Source: CAVXTT01 sp963764685 (lineage in GTDB: Bacteria; Bacteroidota; Ignavibacteria; Ignavibacteriales; Ignavibacteriaceae). From it: a stretch of 64,000 nucleotides of DNA. The position numbers were made by a program, and so were the translations under genes. The stretch lies in contig CAVXTT010000008.1 in the NCBI GenBank assembly GCA_963764685.1, forward strand, positions 16,665-80,664, given 5' to 3'. Positions 25,590-36,174 of this stretch are shown in pieces (within the stretch, counting starts at the first letter, position 1; each line of letters begins with the position of its first letter). The notes under the pieces were generated by a model that was not told the DNA's origin, did not search any database, and was given only the letters and a program-made list of their open reading frames with translations.

Positions 25590-27376
25590 TAGAAGCTAAC
25601 CTTGAAATGACAGATAAGATCGGTTATCTCCTTTTTAAGAAAGGAATAATCGATGCGCATATGCTTGAAAAAGCGCTGCATGCCAAGGCTACTGACCGGA
25701 GTAAAATAAAAAGAAATCTTGCCCAGATATTAGTACAGGATTTTAATTTTGATCACGATACAGTTTTTAGGGAAGTCGCAATTCTTTATGCATTCCGTGA
25801 ACTTGACAAAAAAATTGAAGATATCTCCCCCCAGCGGATTGATAATATAAAGCAAATAATGAACAGTTCCGGGGAAGCAATGAAAGAGCTTATGCTCCGG
25901 CATAAAGTGATCCCCTTCTCGTTCGATGACAGAATAAAAGACAAACTGATTCTGACAGCCGTAGATCCTACCGACAGAAATATTCCGAAGATTGCATTCG
26001 GCCTGAATGCAAAAAAATATGAAGTTATTTATATAAGAAAAAAAGAATATGAAAAGCTTGTTCAGCTTATAATTCCTCCTGAAAATCTTTTCCTTAAAGC
26101 AATGGAGGAAGCTGAAGGTGAGATCCAGATCGAACCCGATGAGGGAAATCTTGATGAAGATGAACTTAATGCCGAGATCAATAAAAGCGCTCTGATCAAT
26201 CTTGTTGAAGCAGCACTTATTGAGGGTGTACGTAAAGGAGCCAGCGATATCCATTTCATTCCCCGCTCGGGAAATAAAACAGATATTTTTATCAGAGTCG
26301 ACGGAAATCTTCAGCACTGGCATACCCAGGAAGGAACCCTTCCTGAAGCAGTAGTAGCCGTTGTAAAGGACCGTTCGAAAGGAATGGACCGGTTCGAACG
26401 TGAAAGCGCCCAGGATGGCTTTATTCAGAGAGATATTGATAACAGTATTATCCGGTTCAGGGTTTCAGTTCTTCCAATGGTTGGAACCGAACTGAAAAAT
26501 AAATTTGAAAGCGTTGTAATAAGAATCCTTGACGACAGGAAAGTCATTAAGGATCTTGATAAACTCGGCTTATCCGGTTACGCAAGAAATGCATTTACAA
26601 AAGCAATAAATCAGCCGCAGGGTATGGTTATTCTTACCGGGCCTACCGGAAGCGGAAAGAGTACAACTCTTGTTGCCGCAATTTACCAGGTTATAGATCC
26701 AACGGTTAATGTACTTACGGTGGAGGACCCGGTTGAATATGTAATCGAAGGAGCCCGTCAGCTGAAGATCGGTTATAAGATGAATTTTGAGCAGGCTATA
26801 CGCTCTATATTACGACATGATCCCGATATTGTTCTTGTAGGTGAAATGAGAGATAAGGAAACAGCAGAAGTTGCAATTAAACTTGCAAATACCGGTCACC
26901 TTACCTTCTCTACACTACATACAAATGATGCTGCAAGTGCGGTAGCAAGACTATATAAAATGGGTATTGAACCATTCTTAATTGCATATGCCATAAATAT
27001 AATTGTTGCCCAAAGGCTTCTCAGAAGACTTTGTAACCATTGCAAAAAGAAAGTAAGTAATTTCGATGAAGTCCTGATGAATGCTGCAGGACTTAATATT
27101 GCTGAATGGAGGAACTATTCAATTTATGAACCGTATGGCTGCGAGAAATGCAACAAGACCGGTTATAAAGGAAGACTTGCGATTCACGAGTCACTATACT
27201 TTACAAAAGAAATCAGGCAGATTATTGTCCGATCCGGAATTGAAGTGGATGAAGAAAAGATCAGAGCACAGGCAAAAAAAGATGGTACGCTTTCGCTGCG
27301 CGAAGCCGGATGGGAAAAAGTGAAATTAGGCTTGACTTCGCTTCAGGAAGTAATTGCCGGTACATCGGAAGAATAA
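25586..27376 (+). CDS. pilB: Pilus assembly ATPase (PilB/GspE family)
   Basis: 596 aa, normal length. N-terminal MshEN-like domain (~1-165), then the ATPase core: Walker A GPTGSGKSTT near 352-361, Asp box, Walker B DPDIVLVGEMRD near 411-422, and His box STLHTNDA. A zinc-finger insertion (CNHCKK and CEKCNKTGYKGR, near 484 and 518) is typical of extension ATPases and absent from PilT. It powers subunit addition at the inner membrane. Overlaps pilC by ATGA. The next gene starts 27 nt later. Confidence 0.95.
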   Translation: MIEANLEMTDKIGYLLFKKGIIDAHMLEKALHAKATDRSKIKRNLAQILVQDFNFDHDTVFREVAILYAFRELDKKIEDISPQRIDNIKQIMNSSGEAMKELMLRHKVIPFSFDDRIKDKLILTAVDPTDRNIPKIAFGLNAKKYEVIYIRKKEYEKLVQLIIPPENLFLKAMEEAEGEIQIEPDEGNLDEDELNAEINKSALINLVEAALIEGVRKGASDIHFIPRSGNKTDIFIRVDGNLQHWHTQEGTLPEAVVAVVKDRSKGMDRFERESAQDGFIQRDIDNSIIRFRVSVLPMVGTELKNKFESVVIRILDDRKVIKDLDKLGLSGYARNAFTKAINQPQGMVILTGPTGSGKSTTLVAAIYQVIDPTVNVLTVEDPVEYVIEGARQLKIGYKMNFEQAIRSILRHDPDIVLVGEMRDKETAEVAIKLANTGHLTFSTLHTNDAASAVARLYKMGIEPFLIAYAINIIVAQRLLRRLCNHCKKKVSNFDEVLMNAAGLNIAEWRNYSIYEPYGCEKCNKTGYKGRLAIHESLYFTKEIRQIIVRSGIEVDEEKIRAQAKKDGTLSLREAGWEKVKLGLTSLQEVIAGTSEE

Positions 27377-27403
27377 ATCAGATATAAAAGCACTTGAAAA
27401 AAT

Positions 27404-28633
27404 ATGTCAACAGCTGAAATAAAAAAGATCCTCGGAGAATATGCGGCTTCCATACCTGCAGTGTTAATGGGACCCGATAGAACAAACTATGTTCTTGAAA
27501 ACTCTGAGAAGATGAGAAATGAAGACAGGATCATTCTCAGAAGCTTTATAAATCATATTCTCACTCATATGATTGAGAATGAGTCATCAGATATTGAATT
27601 GGGCGGTCATGGTAATGAAGGTTTCATTTGGCTGCGTACACACGGAAACAAGTGCAGGGTTAAGGAATTTCCCAAGATCACTGAAGATGAAGCTGCTATT
27701 CTGATTGCAAATATGCTTAATGCCAACCAGAGGAAGTTCCTTACATTGACAAGGAATCTTGACTTTAGCTATTCATTTTTCTATGAGAAAAGAAAGACCA
27801 ATGTAAGGTTCAGGGCAGATGCTTATTACGATCTCGATCATCTTTCGCTTAATATGAGAGCGATAAATGATGTGGTAAGACCTCTTGACAGTCTTGAGTT
27901 TCATCCCAATGCCGTTAAGGCTATGAGCCATTCATATATCAAGTTCGGACTTTCACTTGTAACAGGTATTACCGGTTCAGGTAAGTCGACAACACTTGAT
28001 TCGATCATAGATGCTCACAACAAAATAGATCCTGCACATATAATAATAATAGCATCACCTATTGAATATGTGCATATATCGGGTGTTTCCCTGATAAAGC
28101 ACAGGGAAGTAGGAAGGGATGTCCTGTCCTTTAAAGATGGTGTGATCCAATCATTAAGGCAGGATCCGGATATTATAGTAATAGGTGAAATGAGAGATCC
28201 GGATACGATTATGGCAGCCCTTGAGGTTACCGATACCGGTCACAAAGTATTCTCTACACTGCACACCTCTTCAGCAGTTGAATCCATAGACAGAATTGTT
28301 GCAGAGTGTCATCCGAGCGAGCAGGAAAGGGTCCGTAACCGCCTGGCAGATGTACTTATTTCCGTTGTGTCCCAGAAATTAATACCGAGCGTGGACGGGA
28401 AACGTGTGATGGCCAAGGAAGTATTGATCGTAAATCCGAATGTAAAAGCTGCCATTAAGAACAATAATACAAGTGAAATTTACATGATGATAAACCAGAG
28501 CGGGCACCAGGGAATGATTACGTTGGAACAGGATTTGAAACGCTTGTATTTGCAGAAAAGAATAACTATGGAGACCGCTGTTACATACGCAAACAGTAAA
28601 ACAAGAATTCAACAACTATTATCGTCGATATAA
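27404..28633 (+). CDS. pilT: Pilus retraction ATPase (PilT family)
   Basis: 409 aa. Walker A GITGSGKSTT near 187-196, Walker B DPDIIVIGEMRDPD near 253-266, and the His box FSTLHTSSAVESIDRI; the C-terminal helix region VNPNVKAAIKNNNTSEIYMMI fits PilT. The usual AIRNLIRE-like motif is altered to AAIKNNNT. A retraction ATPase indicates a dynamic pilus rather than a pure type II secretion system. Followed after 1 nt by the PilM-like gene. Confidence 0.9.
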   Translation: MSTAEIKKILGEYAASIPAVLMGPDRTNYVLENSEKMRNEDRIILRSFINHILTHMIENESSDIELGGHGNEGFIWLRTHGNKCRVKEFPKITEDEAAILIANMLNANQRKFLTLTRNLDFSYSFFYEKRKTNVRFRADAYYDLDHLSLNMRAINDVVRPLDSLEFHPNAVKAMSHSYIKFGLSLVTGITGSGKSTTLDSIIDAHNKIDPAHIIIIASPIEYVHISGVSLIKHREVGRDVLSFKDGVIQSLRQDPDIIVIGEMRDPDTIMAALEVTDTGHKVFSTLHTSSAVESIDRIVAECHPSEQERVRNRLADVLISVVSQKLIPSVDGKRVMAKEVLIVNPNVKAAIKNNNTSEIYMMINQSGHQGMITLEQDLKRLYLQKRITMETAVTYANSKTRIQQLLSSI

Positions 28634-28634
28634 A

Positions 28635-30173
28635 GTGAAAAAATTAGCGTGTATATATTGCGAAGGGAATGACATTAAACTTGCCATTCTCGGAAAGGAA
28701 AAGTCACGGATCGAAATGCTCCGGGCAGTTTCCTTTGATGTAGTCCAGCCGGTTGTAAAAGTGGATGACAAAGCCTCCAGACTGAGCCTGGACGAGGAAG
28801 AGTTTAAACTGGAAGGGCTTGATACTTCCACTGAATCCGTTTCTTCAAAAGCCTTTGAAGCAAGTCAGGGCTTAATTAGCGCCGCTATGAGAGGTATCAA
28901 TCTCTCGGATTGTAATTTTATACCGGCGCTGACAGAGCCCGCATTATATTTTCACATTGTTGAAGATGTAGTGCAGAGGGATAAGCCTGCAAAGGTTATT
29001 GAGGAAATAATAAACGACATCCAGGTCACCAAGAATGTAACCGTGCGTAAGGAAAATCTCGGTTATGTTGAGCTGGCAGGAAAGTCTATTTTGTCCGTCT
29101 TCCTCACCGGGGAGGTATCCTGCATCAAGCTCATAAATGATCTGGCAAAATACAACGGCAAGAGATACTACAAAATACCGGCTGTTAAAAGCGCGGAGAT
29201 CTCTTTAGCATATTATGTTGCCAAGCGGAAGAAATTTTTTCCTGACGATCATTCCCTGATCGTCTATATCGGGAAAGAATACAGTAAGCTCATATTCCTT
29301 CACGGAAGGAAAATTCAACATATCGGGTCGACAATAGACATCGGCACTGCAAATCTTCATACATATGATGTCTATTTCTCCAAAATACTGCTTGAGATGG
29401 AAAACGGAGGAATCTCATCGCTTGATAATATTGTTGTATGCGGTGAAGACGATTCCGAGAACCTGATCCTTTCATTCTATGGTACATTCCCGGAATCGAA
29501 TGTATCGAGACTCGAATTTGATGATATTGATAGTTCAAATGTCGATACAAAAACCGCAGAAATGATGTCTTCTTTCAGCGTTCCCATTGCGGTAGCTACG
29601 GACTATTTCGATGAGCAGGAAAACCTACATACCGGTATCAATTTGCTCCCAAGATATGTCAAGGAGGATCAGAAGGTATTTCAGTTTGCCTGGCACGGAT
29701 ATGTTCTTCTGCCGCTGCTGTTCGGATCCGCTTTACTGGTTACAACTATGATTATGAATAACGAGAAGCAAATTTCGAAGTTAAATAACGAGATAGCAGA
29801 AAAAACGGTGCTTCTTCGTCAGAATCAGGAAATCCTTGGAAATATTACCCAGCTGGAATCAAAGATCAGCGGTTTTGGACAGACGCAGGCAATACTTGAT
29901 TCTGCCTCCTCGGGGACAGGTGTTTATACGAAAATTCTTCAGCAGGTCTCTGATTTCTTTGCAGGACGAAAGAATATCTGGATAACAAAAATGGGTACCG
30001 ATGCATCGCAAAAAGTAGTAGTTGAGGGGTATGCGCTTAATAAATATGTGCTTACTGATTTTGCCTATTCAATAGAGAACGCTCAATTAAAGAGCGTTAC
30101 GCAGGATGTATTAAGAGAAAAAAATGTATATAAATTCCTTCTTAATTTCAGTATAGACTCGTTTAAAAAATGA
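28635..30173 (+). CDS. PilM-PilN-like fusion protein
   Basis: 512 aa from GTG 28635. Residues ~1-340 have an actin-like fold pattern of PilM/GspL type (HSLIVYIGKEYSKLIFLHG, then IGTANLHTYDVYFSKILLEM and a VVCGEDD loop). One membrane segment follows at about 350-372 (YVLLPLLFGSALLVTTMIM). The next ~140 residues form a coiled coil and a PilN-like ferredoxin-type domain (ILQQVSDFFAGRKNIWITKM). In classic pili PilM and PilN are separate proteins; here they appear joined, as in GspL. It links the cytoplasmic ring to the periplasmic scaffold. Overlaps the next gene by 4 nt. Confidence 0.78.
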   Translation: MKKLACIYCEGNDIKLAILGKEKSRIEMLRAVSFDVVQPVVKVDDKASRLSLDEEEFKLEGLDTSTESVSSKAFEASQGLISAAMRGINLSDCNFIPALTEPALYFHIVEDVVQRDKPAKVIEEIINDIQVTKNVTVRKENLGYVELAGKSILSVFLTGEVSCIKLINDLAKYNGKRYYKIPAVKSAEISLAYYVAKRKKFFPDDHSLIVYIGKEYSKLIFLHGRKIQHIGSTIDIGTANLHTYDVYFSKILLEMENGGISSLDNIVVCGEDDSENLILSFYGTFPESNVSRLEFDDIDSSNVDTKTAEMMSSFSVPIAVATDYFDEQENLHTGINLLPRYVKEDQKVFQFAWHGYVLLPLLFGSALLVTTMIMNNEKQISKLNNEIAEKTVLLRQNQEILGNITQLESKISGFGQTQAILDSASSGTGVYTKILQQVSDFFAGRKNIWITKMGTDASQKVVVEGYALNKYVLTDFAYSIENAQLKSVTQDVLREKNVYKFLLNFSIDSFKK

Positions 30174-31066
30174 ATAGAAAAATAATAAACACAATCGCTC
30201 TTGTCGTTTTACTGCTAATAATAGTTCTGGCAGGCGGCATTTACATCTTTGTTATACAAAGAGGTAAATTGGTAGAAAAGAATAAGAAGCTGACAGAGTT
30301 GAATACACAGGATCTTAATACTTCCAAGCTTATGACGCAGTATGAAGATCTGCTTAAGAAATCCGCAGCGCTTGATTCTATTCTTGCCAACAGGAAGTTC
30401 AATATTCCTTATAAGCTTTCATCCATAAAGTTCTTCAACTTTGTTAATGATGTGAGCAGGAACTTCAGACCTGAAACTCAGGTGAATATTGAATTTGTGG
30501 ATCAGAAACCGGATAAAGAGTTTTTCTTTTATCAGTATAAGTTATCCGGAAACGGAGATTATAATGATGTACAGAGGCTGATCTATTCTATCGAGCAGTC
30601 GAAAGAACTAAAGAAGATCAACTCAACGGTTCTGAGCAATTATGTCATCACTGATAAAGAAGGTCTTCCCCGCTTTAATGTAAATTTTACAGTACTGGCC
30701 GGAATCTACTTTGCAAATGATGACAGGTTTGCGACTGCAGAATTAGTTGAAAATGATCTCAGCACGAGACCTCTCTATGATATCTTTTATCCTCTTATCA
30801 GAAATGAAATACCTCCGAATATTGACGGACTTCTTGATGTACAGGGAGCAAAACTTCTGGCTATCATCCCGGAGGGTGCTTTTATTGCTGATACAAGAGG
30901 CAATACATTCCTGCTCTGGGAAGGAGAGGAAGTTTACCTGGGTTATCTGACTAAAATACACTATGAGCAGAATGAAGTTGACTTTATACTTAACAAGGGC
31001 GGAATCATTGAACATTTAACGCTGCAACTTGAAAAAGAAACTAAAGATGAAAAAACAAAAAAGTGA
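30170..31066 (+). CDS. PilO-like protein with C-terminal PilP-like domain
   Basis: 298 aa. One N-terminal membrane helix (8-28, IALVVLLLIIVLAGGIYIF), a coiled coil (30-75), then a PilO-type domain (FNFVNDVSRNF...QYKLSGNGDYNDVQRLIYSIEQ). From about residue 215, GLLDVQGAKLLAIIPEGAFI leads to EGEEVYLGYLTKIHYEQNEV, which resembles the small beta-domain of PilP that contacts the secretin. So one chain may do the work of PilO and PilP. ATG overlaps the preceding stop by 4 nt. Assignment of the C-terminal part is inference. Confidence 0.7.
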   Translation: MNRKIINTIALVVLLLIIVLAGGIYIFVIQRGKLVEKNKKLTELNTQDLNTSKLMTQYEDLLKKSAALDSILANRKFNIPYKLSSIKFFNFVNDVSRNFRPETQVNIEFVDQKPDKEFFFYQYKLSGNGDYNDVQRLIYSIEQSKELKKINSTVLSNYVITDKEGLPRFNVNFTVLAGIYFANDDRFATAELVENDLSTRPLYDIFYPLIRNEIPPNIDGLLDVQGAKLLAIIPEGAFIADTRGNTFLLWEGEEVYLGYLTKIHYEQNEVDFILNKGGIIEHLTLQLEKETKDEKTKK

Positions 31067-31073
31067 GTTTACT

Positions 31074-32291
31074 ATGAAAAATATATACATCCTCGCTGTA
31101 CTTGTTATCTTTCTATCGGTGCAGATATCTGCACAGAAGGAAATGGAAAGACAACTCAGAGGCTATACCAATCCTGAAGAAATGGTAACTCTTGCTGCTG
31201 CACTACCATTCAATCAGGCAGTGGAACTCATTAATAAGGTGAGTGAAAAGACCACTGGAAAGAAGGTTGTTTCCTCAGTAGAATCCGCTGAGCCGATCGG
31301 CATTGAACTGGTCAATGTTCACTATGATAAAGCAATGCGGATCATTACACAGATGAAAGGCTATCAACTGGATGAGAGAAATGATCTTATTATAATTAAA
31401 GGGCAGGAAGCGGTTGTTGAAAAAGAAGCTAATACATACGCTTCAGTGGATTCAAGAGAAATAAAGATCTCTGCTGTTTTCTTTGAAATGGATGTTGCCG
31501 AAGCCCGTCAAAGAGGTATCGACTGGCAGGCTATGTTTTCAAAGAATGAAGTTAGCCTGGGTGCAATGTTAGGGCAGGAAGAAACTGAAAATTCAGAGAA
31601 GCAGGTACAGCCGCCAACATTTGAATTCGGCGGTACAGGCACAAACTTCCCTGTAGGCAGCTGGACAGGTAACGTAAGAGCAATGTTCAAGTTCTTCGAT
31701 GACGAAGGTCTCGGCGAACTGATCTCCAGTCCTAATATCACTGTACGGGACAGGCAGAAAGGCAGGATCCAGGTAGGTGCTGATTTCTCTGTAAAGCAGC
31801 GTGACATAGCCGGAAACATTATTGAAGAATTCTTCCCGACCGGTACAATTATAGAGGTTACACCCTATATCTATAATGAGGACGGCATCGATTACATCCT
31901 CCTCGATCTTACAGTTGAAAGGAGCTCATTCCTGCAGCAGGAACTCACAACTGAAATAAGAAAAACAACATCTGCTACACAGGTATTGATGCTTAATGGT
32001 GAGGAGACTGTAATAGGCGGCTTATTTATGAATGAAGACAAACAGATAAGAACAGGAATTCCATTCCTGAAAGATCTTCCCTGGTGGTTTTTCGGTATAA
32101 GATATATTGCAGGATCTGAAACAACTGTAACTACAAAGAAGGAACTTGTCATTCTGATCAAAACAGAACTTGTTCCCTCGCTCAGAGACAGACTTACAAG
32201 CAGAGTTGAAAATCCACTTAAAACTGAAAGAATGAAACAGAGTGACCGGATAAAAGTATATCAATTTGAAAATAAAATGAATGAGAAATAA
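31074..32291 (+). CDS. pilQ: Pilus secretin (PilQ/GspD family)
   Basis: 405 aa from ATG 31074, which starts a clean signal peptide (NIYILAVLVIFLSVQISAQ). Upstream in-frame starts would add 15 charged residues overlapping the previous gene. A short N-domain (IGIELVNVHYDKAMRIITQM) precedes the secretin core: SSPNITVRDRQKGRIQVGADF, then VTPYI...DYILLDLTVERSS and NGEETVIGGLF...PFLKDLPWWFFG. It forms the outer-membrane gate. It is short for a PilQ because AMIN and extra N-domains are missing. Eight nt after the PilO-like gene. Confidence 0.9.
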   Translation: MKNIYILAVLVIFLSVQISAQKEMERQLRGYTNPEEMVTLAAALPFNQAVELINKVSEKTTGKKVVSSVESAEPIGIELVNVHYDKAMRIITQMKGYQLDERNDLIIIKGQEAVVEKEANTYASVDSREIKISAVFFEMDVAEARQRGIDWQAMFSKNEVSLGAMLGQEETENSEKQVQPPTFEFGGTGTNFPVGSWTGNVRAMFKFFDDEGLGELISSPNITVRDRQKGRIQVGADFSVKQRDIAGNIIEEFFPTGTIIEVTPYIYNEDGIDYILLDLTVERSSFLQQELTTEIRKTTSATQVLMLNGEETVIGGLFMNEDKQIRTGIPFLKDLPWWFFGIRYIAGSETTVTTKKELVILIKTELVPSLRDRLTSRVENPLKTERMKQSDRIKVYQFENKMNEK

Positions 32292-32294
32292 AGA

Positions 32295-32660
32295 ATGGAA
32301 TCCATCTTAATAATAGATGATGACATTCAGGTTGGAACGGTACTGCAGGAAGAGCTTGTTGAAGTAGGATATGAAGTTGAATACATAAGCAGCGGTCAGC
32401 AGGCTCTTGAATATATTGCAAACCAGAAGGTGGATGTAATCCTTCTCGATCTTGTTATGCCCGAGAAGGATGGGTTTGCGGTACTAAAAGAACTACAAGA
32501 CAATAAATCACCCTCGAGAGTTATAGTATTAACTGCTTATGCCGATGTAAAAAGTGCAATTGAATCGGCCAAACTAGGGGCAAAGGATTTTATCAGCAAA
32601 CCTTATGATTTTGATGAACTCTTAATATCAATAAGGAAAGTAATTCAACGGGACTCGTAA
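32295..32660 (+). CDS. Single-domain response regulator
   Basis: 121 aa, receiver domain only: acidic pocket IIDDD, phospho-acceptor Asp in VILLDLVMPEKDG near residue 53, Thr in VLTAY and Lys in SKPYDF. No output domain, so it works like CheY or as a phosphate shuttle. It begins 3 nt after the secretin stop and 3 nt before the hybrid kinase gene, so it belongs to the pilus/kinase transcript. Confidence 0.93.
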   Translation: MESILIIDDDIQVGTVLQEELVEVGYEVEYISSGQQALEYIANQKVDVILLDLVMPEKDGFAVLKELQDNKSPSRVIVLTAYADVKSAIESAKLGAKDFISKPYDFDELLISIRKVIQRDS

Positions 32661-32663
32661 TTT

Positions 32664-35600
32664 ATGAAAATCAGTTACAGGATCCTGTTGATCAATTTTG
32701 CTATTGTGGTCCTGATTTTAAGCAGCTCGGCATTTGCCTTTTATTCAATAATGTATGAGGTACTCACCTCACGACAATCACAATATCTTCTCAATTCCGC
32801 AAATAATCTTGTTTATACATTACGTGATATTCAGCAGGGATGGCTGGATGACGTCCAATTTTTAAAGAATCAGTCAAATAATAAAAAATTTCCGGAATAT
32901 CCTCGTCTTAATCCTCAGAATATAGATTTCATTCTTAAAGAAACAGAAAACAGGAAGTTAATTTCATTACTCGACAATGATTATCTCTTGAAAATCCCGT
33001 CAGGCAATTTTTCAATTCAAGAGTTTATTGCGGGGAATCCGCTCGCCCTGACAACTGTATACAAAGATAATTCCGGAACAACGTATTACTTCGGCAAAAT
33101 CATTTCGGAAGAGTTTCTGAATATGATCTCACAGAGAATAAATGCAGAAGTAGCTGTGATATCGAATGGAGTTCCCGAAGAATTTTCTAATAAACTGAGC
33201 AATCAAAAACATCTGGCAGTTCTTCTTGATGCCGGGAAAGCTTTGAAGAATAAAGAAAATTACAAAATTTATTCTGACTCAAAGACTTCTGCTGATTTTA
33301 TTGCTGCCGTTTACCGTGCTAAAGAACTAAGTCTTTCAGGTAACGGTCTCCAGTTCCTGGTCTTTGATTCAATAACCGAAGTTGCCGCACTACGGTCAAG
33401 TATTCAGGATATAATTATTATTATAGGTTCCGCTGGAGTTATACTATCGCTTATTCTGACTTTCCTCTTTACAGGCAAGCTCCGCAAGGAAATCAAATTG
33501 GTGAGTGCTGCAACAAAAATATCCAAGGATGGAAGATTTATTACCAAAATAAATCTGAAAGGGAAGGATGAGCTGAGCCAGCTGGCATCCTCTTTCAACG
33601 AAATGATAGATGAGCTTGAGAAGCACCAGAATGCGAGGAATGAATATTCAGAATTCCTTACGCTTCTGAACCAGAATCCATCCTTCTCGGAAATTTCTGA
33701 TGCAGCATTAAAAAAGATAATTAAAAGCTGCGGTTTTACTGCAGGTGCACTTTATTCAGTTTTTAATGAAGAGGTTTCGCTGACAAGCTCCTTCGGAATA
33801 AAGGCGGGTATATCTGTCAGGGAAAACAATGATCTCTTTTATACTGTTGCCAGGAATAAAGAGCCATTAGAATTTAACTTTAACACCGATTCACCCGTTG
33901 TATCATCAGGGACATATGATATTTCTATCAAATATCTGCTTATTCAGCCGGTCGTATATAACAATAAGGTAATTGCAATACTGGAGCTTGCCGGTCTTGA
34001 ACCCCCTGTTACTGAGGCTAAGGAATATCTTTCTAATATCCACGATCAGTTAGCTATCGGACTCACGAATGCAGGAGCGCTGGTACAGCTCGAAAACCTG
34101 GTATCCGAACTTAAACAGCTTAATGAAGATTACCAGAAGCAGAATATGCATATCAGGCAACAGAATGAAACCCTGACCGAACTTCACGAAAAGCTTAAGG
34201 AGAAAGCAGAGGAACTGGAAATACAAAAAGAAAAGGCAGAGGAGTCCACTAAGCTTAAATCTCAGTTCCTTGCTGGAGTTTCACACGAGCTGAGGACACC
34301 AATGAATTCTATTCTTGGACTCACCGAGCTGATTGTAAACGATTCAGGCATAGAAAGGAAACACAGGGAAAGACTTCAGGTAGTTCTGAAAAACGGGAAC
34401 CGTCTGATGAGTCTCATTAACGAGATTCTTGACCTTTCAAAAATAGAAGCCGGCAAAATGTATCTGAACCAGGGAAACGTTGTTGTTGAGGAAATTATTT
34501 CGGCTGCTGAATCAGCTGTCGGTCCCATTGCAGCAAGGAAGAGTCTTAAACTTATAATTGAGAGAAACTGCGACACTAATATCATAATTACTTCCGACCG
34601 GGAGAAAATAGTTCAGGTAATCATTAACCTCCTGGACAATGCTGTGAAGTTTACCGAGAAGGGATCCGTTACATTTAAAATATCTTTAGAGGATCAGCTG
34701 TTGAAATTTAAAGTAACGGATACGGGGATAGGGATTGCAGAACAAGATCTTGAAGTTATTTTCAACGAGTTCAGGCAGCTGGATGGGTCTAATGCAAGGA
34801 AATACAGCGGGACAGGGCTCGGACTCGCTATATGTAAAAAACTTGCCGACATTTTAAAGGGATACATTTCTGTCGAGAGTGAACCTGGTAAAGGATCTTC
34901 ATTTACTTTCGCCGTTCCGGTTACTGTTTCAACCGCAGAGAATACATTTAGCTCTGAAACTATTGTGATCTCTTCCGAAGAGATTAAGAAAAAGGTGCTT
35001 GTTATTGATCACGATCCTGATATGAGGTATACGATCGGTCAGTATCTCGTATCCCGAAACTATGAAGTTCTGTTTGCTGAGAATCAGGATGAAGCCCTGT
35101 ATAAAATTAAAAAAACTAAACCTTTTGCAGTCACTCTGAATATAAATTTCCCCGGCAACGGGTCCTGGAACCTCCTGATCGGATATTAAAAAAGATCCCG
35201 AAACTGCCGGAGTTCTTGTGATCCCTCTTTCGATCAATAACTCATTAAACCTTGGCTACGGACTGGGTGCTTTCGATTACCTTATCAAGCCGGTCGGCAC
35301 CGCAAAGTTGAAAAGCTTTGTTGCTGATTTTGAAACCCTGACAAAAAGATCAATCGAAAGAATTCTGTATATCGACAATGCGGAAGTACCGGCTTTTGAT
35401 CTTCCGGTTTTAGCTCCGCTTGAAATTGAAGTATTAAGGAACCCGGAGAACGCTATTGAACAGATCCTTCACTTCCATCCCGATCTCATAATAGCCGGCA
35501 TTTTTATGCCCGAGCTTGATGGAATATCTCTCGTTCATATACTTAAGAGCGGAAAAGATACAAGGAACATTCCTGTTGTACTGTCAATCCCTGATAAATT

Positions 35601-36174
35601 CTCTGATAAGGAAAAAGAAAACCTGAGTGTAATCATTGACAAACTAATGACCAGTACAAGGGCTCATCCCCTTGATCTGCTGAAGATAATAAGAGACCGG
35701 ATTGAAATTCACGAAACACAAATTAAAGAAGTAAACAGTAGTAAAGGTGATTCTGAGGGTACTTCTGAAACGTCTCTTTTGTCGGAAGATGACTATATTG
35801 GTGAGGTAATGATCGTGGATGATGATCCAGATACTCTTTTCACATTAAATGAAATCGTTAAAACCTGCAAATGTAAAACGGTCATTGCTAAAAGCGGCAA
35901 GGAATGCCTTCAGATTCTTGACTATAATACTCCCGGGTTAATACTTCTTGATATAATGATGCCGGAGATGGATGGATTTCAAACCCTTAAACAGATAAAA
36001 AAGAAAAAGAAATCACGCAGCATCCCAGTATTTGCAGTTACTGCCAGGGCAATGGCTGAGGATAAAGAAATTATTCTGAAGTATGGCTTTGATGACTATA
36101 TTTCTAAACCTGTAAACTCAGGTGTGATAGCTTTTAAGATAGAAAAATTGTTCTCAAAAATAAAAATAACATAA
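32664..36174 (+). pseudogene. Hybrid histidine kinase with three receiver domains, frameshifted
   Basis: Frame 1 (32664-35189): membrane helix 8-30, a periplasmic sensor of ~210 residues, second helix near 250-272, HAMP, a GAF-like domain, coiled coil, HisKA with GVSHELRTP (His near 541), and HATPase (NLLDNAVKFT, DTGIGI, GTGLGLAICKKL). A receiver with NINFP in place of the acceptor Asp follows. The frame breaks at an extra G near 35181. Removing it gives WNLLIDIKKDPETAGVLVIP and continues in frame 2 to 36174. Frame 2 holds a second degenerate receiver (AGIFMPELDG) and a third intact one (LILLDIMMPEMDG). Intact length would be about 1169 aa. Confidence 0.85.

Noticed and set aside
24216..32291. 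Type II secretion system
   Set aside because: Presence of a PilT-type retraction ATPase, PilM-like protein and abundant-pilin layout, and absence of GspG/H/I/J/K-type pseudopilins, favour a type IV pilus.
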